Source: Actinomycetota bacterium
GTDB lineage: Bacteria > Actinomycetota > Actinomycetes > Nanopelagicales > Nanopelagicaceae
Length of the DNA: 15,605 bases
Assembly (NCBI GenBank): GCA_002737595.1
Contig: NSHZ01000034.1
Coordinates: 1 to 15,605, forward strand
Direction of reading: 5' to 3'
Under the pieces are notes generated by a model. It searched no databases and was not told where the DNA came from. It saw only the letters and a program-made list of their open reading frames with translations. Shown piece after piece: positions 9,016 to 15,605 of the stretch. Every line of letters begins with the position of its first letter. The stretch's first letter is position 1. Made by a program: the position numbers and the translations under genes.

Positions 9016-9059
9016 AGCGGGCGACGGGGCTCGAACCCGTATCATCCCAATGGCAACAG
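9016..9059 (-). pseudogene. tRNA 3'-half remnant, probably from tRNA-Gly(GCC)
   Basis: On the minus strand, a perfect T arm (ACGGG-TTCGAGC-CCCGT) is followed by CGCCCGC, a T discriminator and CC. This is the acceptor 3' strand and discriminator expected for glycine tRNAs (GCGGGCG partner). Upstream lies TTGCCAT, which looks like a GCC anticodon loop, then TGGGA and a four-base variable loop. The 5' acceptor strand, D arm and a proper 5' anticodon strand are missing; that space is occupied by the end of the homocysteine methyltransferase gene. It appears to be a broken tRNA gene or an old attachment-site copy. Confidence 0.6.
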
Positions 9060-9062
9060 AGA

Positions 9063-9962
9063 TTACGGGAGAGCGAGTGCGCCGATATCACTCGGCGCTA
9101 CGCCACAGCAGCCACCGACGATAATCGCACCGGCTGCGCCCCACTGATTAAGTAGCGCATCGCCAAAAGCGGATCCTTTGCCGCCAATCCATACATTATT
9201 TTCAGCGTCCCACACATTGCCTGCGTTGGGATAAACGACAAAGGGCAATTCACTTCCCGCGCTTTGCAAGAGCGGCGTGATGTACTCCGGCGCTGTGCAA
9301 TTAACACCAACGGCTACGGCGTCGGGATGTCCTGCTACCAGAAGAGCTGCATCTACAAAGAATTGGCCTGCGTTGGTACGCAATTCATTAGCGCACGAGT
9401 AAGAAACCCAAAAAGGAATACCTGCGTTGAACTCAGTGAGTAAGTCTAAGAGGACTTCTACCTCTTCAGTATCGGGCATGGTTTCTAGGGCAAGCATTTC
9501 TGGCCTGCTTTCGATCAAGATCTCTAAGCGACGCTCATGGAAATCGCGAAGCACCTTCTTTGAGACGCCATAATTCCCTCGGTACTCCGAACCGTCGGCG
9601 AGCGATGCGCCGTACGGCCCTACGCTCGCTGCCACCCAGACGTCTTTATTGCCACGAGCAAGTTTTGCTAGTTCGGTAGAGAGGGAGAGTGCTAGTTCGG
9701 TCTCTTCTTCACTCCAGCCTAAATTGGCACATCCGGTGAAAGAGATTTGATACGCGGAGGTGATAAGAATCTGGGCCCCGGCATCAACGTATGCCTTGTG
9801 GGCTTCCGCAATCTCGGCAGGTTCGGTGCGAAGTAATTCACCAGTCCAGAGCAAGCCATCGAGCCTGTGACCACGTTCTTCAAGTGCGGTCGAGAGTCCA
9901 CCGTCGAGAATGCGCGGATGTTCTTTGAGAGATTGGCGCATCGCTCGTGGAGTGAGCAACAT
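9063..9962 (-). CDS. mmuM: Homocysteine S-methyltransferase (MmuM/YagD type)
   Basis: A 299-residue zinc enzyme that transfers a methyl group to homocysteine to make methionine, in known relatives from S-methylmethionine or S-adenosylmethionine. The zinc ligands are visible as Cys222 (GVNCTAP) and Cys285-Cys286 (GGCCG). LDGGLSTALEERG at 19-31 and ILITSAYQIS at 65-74 match the barrel start and the substrate loop. The length is normal. The ATG overlaps the stop of the hydrolase gene by one base (TAATG), so translation is coupled; no separate ribosome site is seen. It is the last gene of the Liv operon and ends one codon-length before a tRNA remnant. The methyl donor imported or made by this operon is unknown. 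Confidence 0.92.
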   Translation of the reverse strand: MLLTPRAMRQSLKEHPRILDGGLSTALEERGHRLDGLLWTGELLRTEPAEIAEAHKAYVDAGAQILITSAYQISFTGCANLGWSEEETELALSLSTELAKLARGNKDVWVAASVGPYGASLADGSEYRGNYGVSKKVLRDFHERRLEILIESRPEMLALETMPDTEEVEVLLDLLTEFNAGIPFWVSYSCANELRTNAGQFFVDAALLVAGHPDAVAVGVNCTAPEYITPLLQSAGSELPFVVYPNAGNVWDAENNVWIGGKGSAFGDALLNQWGAAGAIIVGGCCGVAPSDIGALALP

Positions 9963-11518
9963 TACGGACGCCAGATATCAGCACGATCCGTAGCCCATGG
10001 TGCCACTTCCCAGCAATCAATCTTTGCCGCATTCTTTTGAAGCGCGGCGCGATCGGCACGAAGAAGTACTTCGGTGAGTGGGAGATGTGCGCGACAGCGT
10101 AAAAGTGCTCTGTGTTCGAGCGCCATCGATTCCGGAGTTTCATTCGCGGGGTCGAAAGTGATGCCGTTGCTATCTTTCACATCAAACCAAGGCCAGAAGT
10201 ATCTGCCGGCGCGCACAATGCGCCAGGCGCGAGTGAGGTAGGCACCAAAGCGATCTGGCGTGAAGTCAGGAACCTCAGAAATCCACTTCTCACTATCGAC
10301 TGGGATATGTGCGTTGGTACCGCAGACACATTCAAATTTCTCTGTCGCAGAAAGTGCAAGCGCTAAGAGTGCCGATATACCTTCGCCTGAAACACAAGTG
10401 AGTTTCGAGAAAGAAGCAACCGCTTGCGAAATGATTTCCACCCACTCTGCAAGTGATGCACCAGCAGCGATATCGCTCGAGAGACCATGCCCAGGGAGGT
10501 CTATTCTTAATGAACCGTCCGCAGGAAGTAGTTCCATCGCACGTCCAGGCCCATGCAATGCCAGTGTTGTTGAATCCGCAGGGCCGTTCCAATGAATGAG
10601 TCCATCGAATTTAGTGGTCTTCACTGCGATGAATCCGGCAGCAAAGTCTTCGTTCAACGCGCGGGGAGCGGGTGCCACATTTTCACGAAGTTTGCCGATC
10701 GCCCATGCTTCAAACTCAGGGGGATTCTCAGCGAGCGCAAAACTCCACCCTTCCGGCAATTGCGGTAGTCGACCAAGATGCTTTGCAAGTGGATCAGCCT
10801 TGTACGTGGAGATATGCGCGGGCGCGCACTTGGTGTCGGCTGGTGGAATGTCACTATCTGCTTGGAGCACTGCGTTGTAGCCGAATCGATAGTTATCGCC
10901 TGCATCAAGTACTTCAGCGATCCCGGGGGCGGCCTTGGTGGGATCCTGGTGGGGCACTGTAATGCGACTTGCGTGGCGACGATCAAACCATGGGAAGAAC
11001 CATGTTTGCTCGAGCATGCGGCCCCAGAGCCAGGTGAGATGGTCTCCATAAACTTGCGGAAGAAAACGAGGCAAGTAGCTGCTGGCGAACATCGCCTTCT
11101 CTTCATCGCTCCAAATGGGATAACCACCCGACACGAGCATGGAGAGGCGCCCTGGATAACGCACATGGAGATTCATCGCGATGGCACCACCAGAGTGGAA
11201 TCCGTAGCCACCAGCCTGTTTAAGACCAATGGCGTCCATGAATTCCGCTACCCCGTCGGCGAAGTCAGCGAGTTTTGGATCAGGATGATTGAGGGGCGCC
11301 GAGTTTCCATAACCGGGGGAGTCGGGTGCGATGCAGGTGAACTCTTTTCCCCACTCCAACATCAAGCGCTCATACTCGGCCCCAGACCTTGGGCTCTGAT
11401 GAATCATCAGGAGCGCTGGGCCGCTTCCGCAGACGCGGTAGTGGACTCGGCGGGAACCTTGAGAGTTATTGATGGTGACGTAGTGGCGTGAGATCTTCAT
11501 GGAGAGCAAATCTGCCAC
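9962..11518 (-). CDS. Double alpha/beta-hydrolase-fold protein with incomplete active sites
   Basis: A 518-residue protein with two tandem alpha/beta-hydrolase domains. Domain 1 (about 20-285) has HQSP near residue 40, DSPGYGNS, a nucleophile elbow YGFHSGGA with Ser109 and an acid in KADPL (Asp242). Where ENPPEF-ending relatives carry the catalytic His (HFxxxENP), this protein reads SFALAENP with Ser259. Domain 2 (about 300-470) has LHGPG and DLPGHGLS, but its elbow reads SGEGIS, with Gly380 in place of the nucleophile. Ordinary hydrolases have one domain of about 280 residues, so this is an internal fusion or duplication. GTG at 11518 is chosen because GGGGAA lies five bases upstream; an in-frame ATG at 11500 lacks a ribosome site. 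The substrate is unknown; it may be a lyase, an esterase with altered chemistry, or a binding protein. Confidence 0.85.
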   Translation of the reverse strand: MADLLSMKISRHYVTINNSQGSRRVHYRVCGSGPALLMIHQSPRSGAEYERLMLEWGKEFTCIAPDSPGYGNSAPLNHPDPKLADFADGVAEFMDAIGLKQAGGYGFHSGGAIAMNLHVRYPGRLSMLVSGGYPIWSDEEKAMFASSYLPRFLPQVYGDHLTWLWGRMLEQTWFFPWFDRRHASRITVPHQDPTKAAPGIAEVLDAGDNYRFGYNAVLQADSDIPPADTKCAPAHISTYKADPLAKHLGRLPQLPEGWSFALAENPPEFEAWAIGKLRENVAPAPRALNEDFAAGFIAVKTTKFDGLIHWNGPADSTTLALHGPGRAMELLPADGSLRIDLPGHGLSSDIAAGASLAEWVEIISQAVASFSKLTCVSGEGISALLALALSATEKFECVCGTNAHIPVDSEKWISEVPDFTPDRFGAYLTRAWRIVRAGRYFWPWFDVKDSNGITFDPANETPESMALEHRALLRCRAHLPLTEVLLRADRAALQKNAAKIDCWEVAPWATDRADIWRP

Positions 11519-11523
11519 GAATC

Positions 11524-11537
11524 TTCCCCAAAGGGAA
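11524..11537 (-). promoter_or_regulatory. Hairpin that covers the ribosome site of the double-hydrolase gene
   Basis: On the minus-strand RNA, UUCCC and GGGAA pair around a four-base loop, and the right arm carries the GGGGAA ribosome site for the GTG at 11518. The upstream aminotransferase stops at 11546 (TAG TAA in tandem), so ribosomes finishing there could influence the structure. This is the only non-overlapping junction in the operon. Confidence 0.4.
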
Positions 11538-11545
11538 CGTGATTA

Positions 11546-12697
11546 CTACCTCAAGAAGGACTTATGTTTTTGGAACGCCGCCAAAGTGCGTTCCACATCC
11601 ACGCGATCGTTGTAAAAGTGTGGGGAGATGCGGATATTTCCATCGCGACAGGAGGTGATGACCTTCTCTCCTTCAAGGACCGCCACGTGTGCATTCTCAT
11701 CTGTGGATGCGACTGCGAGCATGGCACCGTGCAAGTGGGCTGCGGCCGGGGTAACGACCTTGCCGCCCATCTCCTCGATCCCAGCGCGGATTTCGTTATG
11801 TAGTGGGGCGACATAGTCGGCAATGTTTTGCATGCCGATTTCTAAAATAAGTTCCAATCCGGCCGCTACCGGGTAGAGCGATGGAATTGGTGGCGTGCCA
11901 GATTCGAAGCGACGCGCGTCGGTAGCGGGATCGTATGAATGAATATCCATCTTGAAGATGTCACGAGCCGCAAACCATCCGGTGTTAATCGGAATCAGAT
12001 GCTTGGTGGTCTCTTCGCGAGCGTAGAGGAATCCAAGTCCGGGAACGCCGATGAGGTACTTGAGCATTCCGCCGACTACGAAGTCTGCCTTGAGTTCAGC
12101 AAGATCCATCGGGATCGCGCCAACTGCTTGGTATGAATCAACCAGTACCAGTGCGCCCATGCGATGTGCGGCCTCGATGATAGGAGCGAGCTCGGTGACT
12201 GTGCCATTGCGGAAGCAGATATGAGTGATCGACACGATCATGGTCTCTTCGTCGATCGCGTTCACCATGGCTTCAACGTTGACGGTGAGGTCTGCGTTAG
12301 AAGGGACGTGCACTACTTTGGCGCCACGGCTCTCTTGGGCATGCCAGATCTGACCGATCGTAGGAAATTCGTTGTTGGTAGTAACAACTTTGTTACGACC
12401 TTCATTGAAGTTGAGCGCAGATGCAACTGAACTGACACCAGCTGAAGCTGACGTGGTGATGGCCATCTCGGTAGCAGGCACATTGAAGAAGTGAGCGGTG
12501 AGTCCGCGAACCTTCTCTTGCGCGGCAGTCCAATCGCCCCAAGCAGAACCTTGCAGTTCCAAAGTGCTGAGGTATTCGGCAAAACTCTGCTTGACCGAAG
12601 TCGCTAACGCACCTTGTGAGCAGGAGTTGAGATAGGTGACGTGCTCAAATACCGAGAATTGTGCACGATACTTTGCGGCGAGATCGTTAGCGGCCAA
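11546..12697 (-). CDS. Class V aminotransferase-fold PLP enzyme (TTG start)
   Basis: A 383-residue protein of the class V aminotransferase/cysteine desulfurase/kynureninase group. Asp187 (LVDSYQAVG) contacts the PLP ring nitrogen and Lys213 (GGMLKYLIGVPGLGFLY) is the Schiff-base lysine; TTSASAG (81-87) fits the phosphate-binding turn. Lack of a conserved C-terminal Cys loop argues against a NifS/IscS desulfurase; the reaction may be transamination, epimerisation or elimination. The open frame extends 55 codons further upstream to 12862, but that part lies inside livF in another frame. TTG at 12697 is chosen because GGAGGG (12704-12709) lies six bases before it. This gives an 11-base overlap with livF. 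It is followed 27 bases later by the double-hydrolase gene, placing it in the Liv operon. Confidence 0.88.
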   Translation of the reverse strand: MAANDLAAKYRAQFSVFEHVTYLNSCSQGALATSVKQSFAEYLSTLELQGSAWGDWTAAQEKVRGLTAHFFNVPATEMAITTSASAGVSSVASALNFNEGRNKVVTTNNEFPTIGQIWHAQESRGAKVVHVPSNADLTVNVEAMVNAIDEETMIVSITHICFRNGTVTELAPIIEAAHRMGALVLVDSYQAVGAIPMDLAELKADFVVGGMLKYLIGVPGLGFLYAREETTKHLIPINTGWFAARDIFKMDIHSYDPATDARRFESGTPPIPSLYPVAAGLELILEIGMQNIADYVAPLHNEIRAGIEEMGGKVVTPAAAHLHGAMLAVASTDENAHVAVLEGEKVITSCRDGNIRISPHFYNDRVDVERTLAAFQKHKSFLR

Positions 12698-13403
12698 GAT
12701 ATGCCCTCCGTAGTTCTTCGTGTCCGGCGAGCTCTTTCGCTTCACCTTCGAGGACGATGCGACCAGTTTGCAATACATAGCCCCGATCAGCAACCGAGAG
12801 CGCCATGTTTGCGTTCTGTTCCACGATGAGCATCGAGACGCCTTGTGAGTGCAAGTTAGCAATCATTTCAAAGCTCTGTTCCACCAGCTTGGGTGCCAGA
12901 CCCATGGATGGTTCATCCATGAGGATGAGTCGAGGATGCGACATCAGTGCACGCCCCACGGCCACCATCTGCTGCTCGCCACCAGAAAGAGTGCCGGCTA
13001 ATTGGGATGAACGCTCTTTCAATTTCGGGAAGAGGTCATAGACGCGCTCGAGATCTTCTTGGGCTGCTTCGCCACGCACGTATGCGCCGATCTTGAGATT
13101 CTCGAGAACTGTCATAGGCCCAAAGAGGCGACGGTTCTCGGGCACTACTGCCATGCCGAGTTTGACGCGAGCTGGAGTGTTCTGATGGGTGACGTCTTCG
13201 CCAGCGAACATGATCTTTCCGACCTTGGGCTTGACCATGCCGAGAATTGTCTTGAGCGTGGTTGATTTTCCGCAGGCGTTACCACCGAGAAGGCAGACCA
13301 ATTCGCCCTCATCCACTCGCAAGTTCACTTGTTGCAAGATGTGGATCACACCGTAGTAGGTGTCGATATTGGAGATCTCTAGAAGTGGCTTCTTCTCACT
13401 CAT
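12687..13403 (-). CDS. livF: Branched-chain amino acid-type ABC transporter ATPase LivF
   Basis: A 238-residue ATPase that powers a Liv-type importer with LivG, at the inner face of the membrane. Walker A reads GGNACGKST, a variant of the usual GxNGAGKST that keeps the essential GKST. The signature is LSGGEQQ, Walker B is LILMDEP, and the switch position reads VEQN, as is usual for LivF. The length is normal. The ATG shares four bases (ATGA) with the end of livG, so the two ATPases are translationally coupled. Liv-type systems import branched-chain amino acids but also amides, urea or other amino acids, so the substrate need not be leucine; the co-encoded enzymes suggest a compound that they use. 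Confidence 0.96.
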   Translation of the reverse strand: MSEKKPLLEISNIDTYYGVIHILQQVNLRVDEGELVCLLGGNACGKSTTLKTILGMVKPKVGKIMFAGEDVTHQNTPARVKLGMAVVPENRRLFGPMTVLENLKIGAYVRGEAAQEDLERVYDLFPKLKERSSQLAGTLSGGEQQMVAVGRALMSHPRLILMDEPSMGLAPKLVEQSFEMIANLHSQGVSMLIVEQNANMALSVADRGYVLQTGRIVLEGEAKELAGHEELRRAYLGR

Positions 13404-14179
13404 TTACGATCAGCCGCCCCTCGCCCTAGATATGCCTCGACCACGTCTGGATGGGTTGCCACATGGTCGAAGTCGCCTTCAGCGATCTTCACGCCATGGT
13501 CCAGGGCAACAACTCGATCGCTGACGCCTTCGACGACGTGCATGTCGTGTTCGATGATCAAAATAGTGAGGCCCTTTTCAACCCGCAAGCGTTCCACAAC
13601 TTCAGTGATCTCTTGTGTCTCTTTGGGGTTCATGCCAGCTGCTGGCTCATCGAGGAGAAGCAGCTTTGGTTCGGTGGCAAGGGCACGCGCGATCTCAAGT
13701 CGGCGACGATTCGCGTAGGAGAGTGAGTATGCAGGTTGATCCCAACGGTAGCCCGTGAGACGTGAACCGAAGAAGCTGAGCAACTCCTCGGCTTTAGCCC
13801 GCACCAACTTCTCTTCCTTGCGGCTCTTCGGAAGGGCCAGCGCAGAAGAGAAAAGACCCGAGCGGGTGTGACCATAGGTCGCTGACATGACGTTTTCGAT
13901 GACAGACATATTGAGGAAGAGACGCACGTTCTGGAAAGTACGAGCAACGCCGGCGTGATTGATGCGCGCTGGGTCGAGGCCAAGCAAGCTTTTTCCATCG
14001 AGCTCAACGCTTCCGCTCGTTGGCGTGTAGATACCGGTGATGACATTGAAGAGCGTGGTCTTACCTGCGCCGTTTGGGCCGATGACGCTGACGATCTCGC
14101 CTTTATTGACTGTGAGGTCAAGTTCGCTGATTGAGCGAAGTGCGCCGAATTCCATGGTGAGATTTGAGAGGTTAAGCAT
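13400..14179 (-). CDS. livG: Branched-chain amino acid-type ABC transporter ATPase LivG
   Basis: A 259-residue ATPase partner of LivF. Walker A is GPNGAGKTT, the signature region reads LSYANRRRLEIARAL in place of LSGGQ, as is usual for LivG, Walker B is LLLLDEP followed by AAGMNPKET, and the switch His is in LIIEHDMHVV. The N-terminal MLNLSNLTMEFGALR and the VARTFQNVRLF segment are typical. The ATG overlaps the livM stop by one base (TAATG), with a strong GGAGGT (14186-14191) six bases upstream inside the end of livM. This is the best ribosome site of the operon and should ensure good ATPase synthesis. Confidence 0.96.
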   Translation of the reverse strand: MLNLSNLTMEFGALRSISELDLTVNKGEIVSVIGPNGAGKTTLFNVITGIYTPTSGSVELDGKSLLGLDPARINHAGVARTFQNVRLFLNMSVIENVMSATYGHTRSGLFSSALALPKSRKEEKLVRAKAEELLSFFGSRLTGYRWDQPAYSLSYANRRRLEIARALATEPKLLLLDEPAAGMNPKETQEITEVVERLRVEKGLTILIIEHDMHVVEGVSDRVVALDHGVKIAEGDFDHVATHPDVVEAYLGRGAADRK

Positions 14180-15605
14180 TAGAGCACCTCCACTCTTGGT
14201 TTGCCGAGGAAGCCTTGTGGTCGGGTGATCATGAGGACCACGAGCATTGCGCCGATGAGTAACTGACGAGTGGTGTTTACGTCGGTTACTAAGCGCACTT
14301 CCCAGAGGAAGATGCCGAGGTATCCAATGATGGGAAGCAGGATCGTTTTAATACGTGGCGTGGTTGTTGTGAAGTAAGCGATGAGCACGATCAGGATCAC
14401 GAAAGCACAGTTACCCCAGAGCACTCGATCGAGTGGTACGTACATCCAGTGAGAAAGTGCGCGACTGACCGGGCCAACTACCCACTCTTCCGTGGGAGTT
14501 ATTTTGATAGAAGCGAAGCCAAGCAGAATTTTGACGGCGAATCCAATAAGCGCAATGCCCACAATGTTGATCGTGAATCTCTTCACGCTCTTACCTACTG
14601 CGGCAAGCGTGAGAACGAGTACTGCCAGGAAGAGAATTTCGCTGTAGTTAGTTACGCGGAGCACTTCAGGAAGTACTGACATGACAATCGCACCCATGAC
14701 GGCACCTGCGAGGCTGCCGCTTCCACCGAGGATTACCGCGGCATAGATCATCGTCATGAGCGGCATATCGAAACCGCTTACGAAGACTGCTGACTGCATC
14801 GCGGCAAAGATTGCCCCAGCTAATCCAGCAATCGCAGCCCCAGTGACGAATGCCATTGTCTTGAGTCGATTCACCATGACGCCCATTGACTCAGCGGCTA
14901 AGGCATCTTCTCGAATGGTGCGCCAAGCGCGTCCGATACGAGTGCGATTAATGCGACTAATTGTAATAGTTAACAGTGCGACGAGAACCAGCAGGAGCCA
15001 GTAGTAGTCACGAATATTCAAGAACTTGTGGCCAAAGAAACTGAATGGATCGATACCGGGAATACCGTTAGCTCCGGCAGTGATATCGACATAATCGTCG
15101 GCCCAAGGAAATGTGATGTTGTCTGAAGCAAGTACTAATTGCACAAAAACTTGGCCAAAGAAGAGTGTCACGATGGCTAAGTAATCACCGAAGAGGCGAC
15201 GCGCGGGCAAACTGACGATGTAACCAAGTAGAGCTGTTGCCACTATTACGATGGAAACCGTGATGTGAGTTGGCCAATGGTGCCCTAGTTGTTCTGATGA
15301 CATCAGTGCATACCCGTATGCTCCGATGCCGTAGAAGGCCACATAGCCAAGATCCAGGAGGCCGGCGTATCCCATCACGATGTTAAGGCCATAAGAGAGC
15401 ATCACGAAGAGGCCGAGGTTTACTCCAATGCGGAGTAGATATTGGTTATCGACAAAAGCGCCGAATGCGAATGCTGCGGCAAGCAGCACCACCCAGCGCG
15501 CCCACGCGGGAATAGATTCGTCGATGAACTGCGGGACACCCTTGATGCCCTTTTTGCGCGCGATCCGGTCTTCGTGTTGAGCGACCCACTCATCAGTACC
15601 GATGC
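14179..15605 (-). CDS. livM: Branched-chain amino acid-type ABC transporter permease LivM (5' end outside window)
   Basis: The frame stays open to the right edge, so the start lies outside; a GTG at 15492 could be called but would cut inside the first hydrophobic segment's lead-in. At least 475 residues are visible, against about 300-420 in common relatives. Core LivM features are present: GLNIVMGYAGLLDLGYVAFY, LPARRLFGDYLAIVTL, the ATPase-contact loop GRAWRTIREDALAAESMGV, and ILGGSGSLAGAVMGA. The tail RPQGFLG is usual for the family. Between the core and this tail lies an extra block of about 120 residues (14278-14643) with roughly three more membrane segments. The visible N-terminal part is hydrophilic and charged. 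livH and the binding protein gene presumably lie beyond the edge. Confidence 0.93.
   Translation of the reverse strand, partial: IGTDEWVAQHEDRIARKKGIKGVPQFIDESIPAWARWVVLLAAAFAFGAFVDNQYLLRIGVNLGLFVMLSYGLNIVMGYAGLLDLGYVAFYGIGAYGYALMSSEQLGHHWPTHITVSIVIVATALLGYIVSLPARRLFGDYLAIVTLFFGQVFVQLVLASDNITFPWADDYVDITAGANGIPGIDPFSFFGHKFLNIRDYYWLLLVLVALLTITISRINRTRIGRAWRTIREDALAAESMGVMVNRLKTMAFVTGAAIAGLAGAIFAAMQSAVFVSGFDMPLMTMIYAAVILGGSGSLAGAVMGAIVMSVLPEVLRVTNYSEILFLAVLVLTLAAVGKSVKRFTINIVGIALIGFAVKILLGFASIKITPTEEWVVGPVSRALSHWMYVPLDRVLWGNCAFVILIVLIAYFTTTTPRIKTILLPIIGYLGIFLWEVRLVTDVNTTRQLLIGAMLVVLMITRPQGFLGKPRVEVL

Noticed and set aside
9016..9105. Intact tRNA with a long variable loop ending at 9016
   Set aside because: A GTGGCG at the right end pairs with only part of the acceptor strand, and no D arm or anticodon arm forms in between; the stretch also codes for the end of the methyltransferase.
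8854..9147. 97-residue plus-strand open frame after the M20 gene
   Set aside because: It runs through the tRNA remnant and antisense to the methyltransferase end, with no ribosome site and no family features.
10778..11491. 237-residue plus-strand open frame
   Set aside because: It is antisense to the double-hydrolase gene, which has clear domain motifs; the plus-strand product shows no recognisable motif.
12698..12862. N-terminal 55-codon extension of the class V enzyme
   Set aside because: It lies within livF in another frame, has a Cys/Ser/Arg-rich sequence without family similarity, and lacks the ribosome site seen before the TTG at 12697.

Overview
The window looks like chromosome from a small-genome actinomycete. 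Support for this is a mid-range base composition, tight gene packing with TAATG and ATGA stop/start overlaps, an actinobacterial-type KatG, a branched-chain-amino-acid type (Liv) ABC transporter, and an elongator-type tRNA-Met without an encoded CCA. A freshwater acI / Nanopelagicales-like lineage would fit, but this is inferred from general features and not shown by a marker gene. No transposase, integrase, CRISPR array or rRNA was found.

Left part (1-5467). The window opens inside a plus-strand gene for a Gly/Gln/Met/Pro repeat protein with a helical middle and an acidic tail; it ends at a strong stem-loop terminator. Two coupled minus-strand genes follow: a class I glutamine amidotransferase-like protein, then an 85-residue protein that resembles the C-terminal domain of actinobacterial DnaX. 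Divergent from them is a full-length catalase-peroxidase, katG. Next come a tRNA-like fragment, a PsiE-family membrane protein and a minus-strand tRNA-Met(CAT). The 3' end of this tRNA is repeated (25/27 bases) 716 bp away, on the other side of the PsiE-family gene.

Middle part (5701-8766). A plus-strand run encodes a diaminopropionate ammonia-lyase-like PLP enzyme, a classical short-chain dehydrogenase and an M20 metallopeptidase; the last two are directly abutted. This resembles the E. coli ygeX-ygeY pairing with an SDR placed between.

Right part (9063-15605). A converging minus-strand operon runs livM (cut by the window edge) - livG - livF - class V aminotransferase - double alpha/beta-hydrolase protein - homocysteine S-methyltransferase. 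Four of the five junctions overlap and the other is 27 nt, so the enzymes are probably expressed with the transporter. The two converging operons meet at a truncated tRNA 3' half that looks like a tRNA-Gly(GCC) remnant.

Working picture (inference): the Liv-type transporter imports an amino-acid-like compound that the co-transcribed enzymes process; the plus-strand lyase/SDR/peptidase set may belong to the same or a related catabolic route. The most unusual items are the double hydrolase, whose two active sites both look incomplete, and two tRNA 3'-half elements sharing an 8-base motif at identical spacing.
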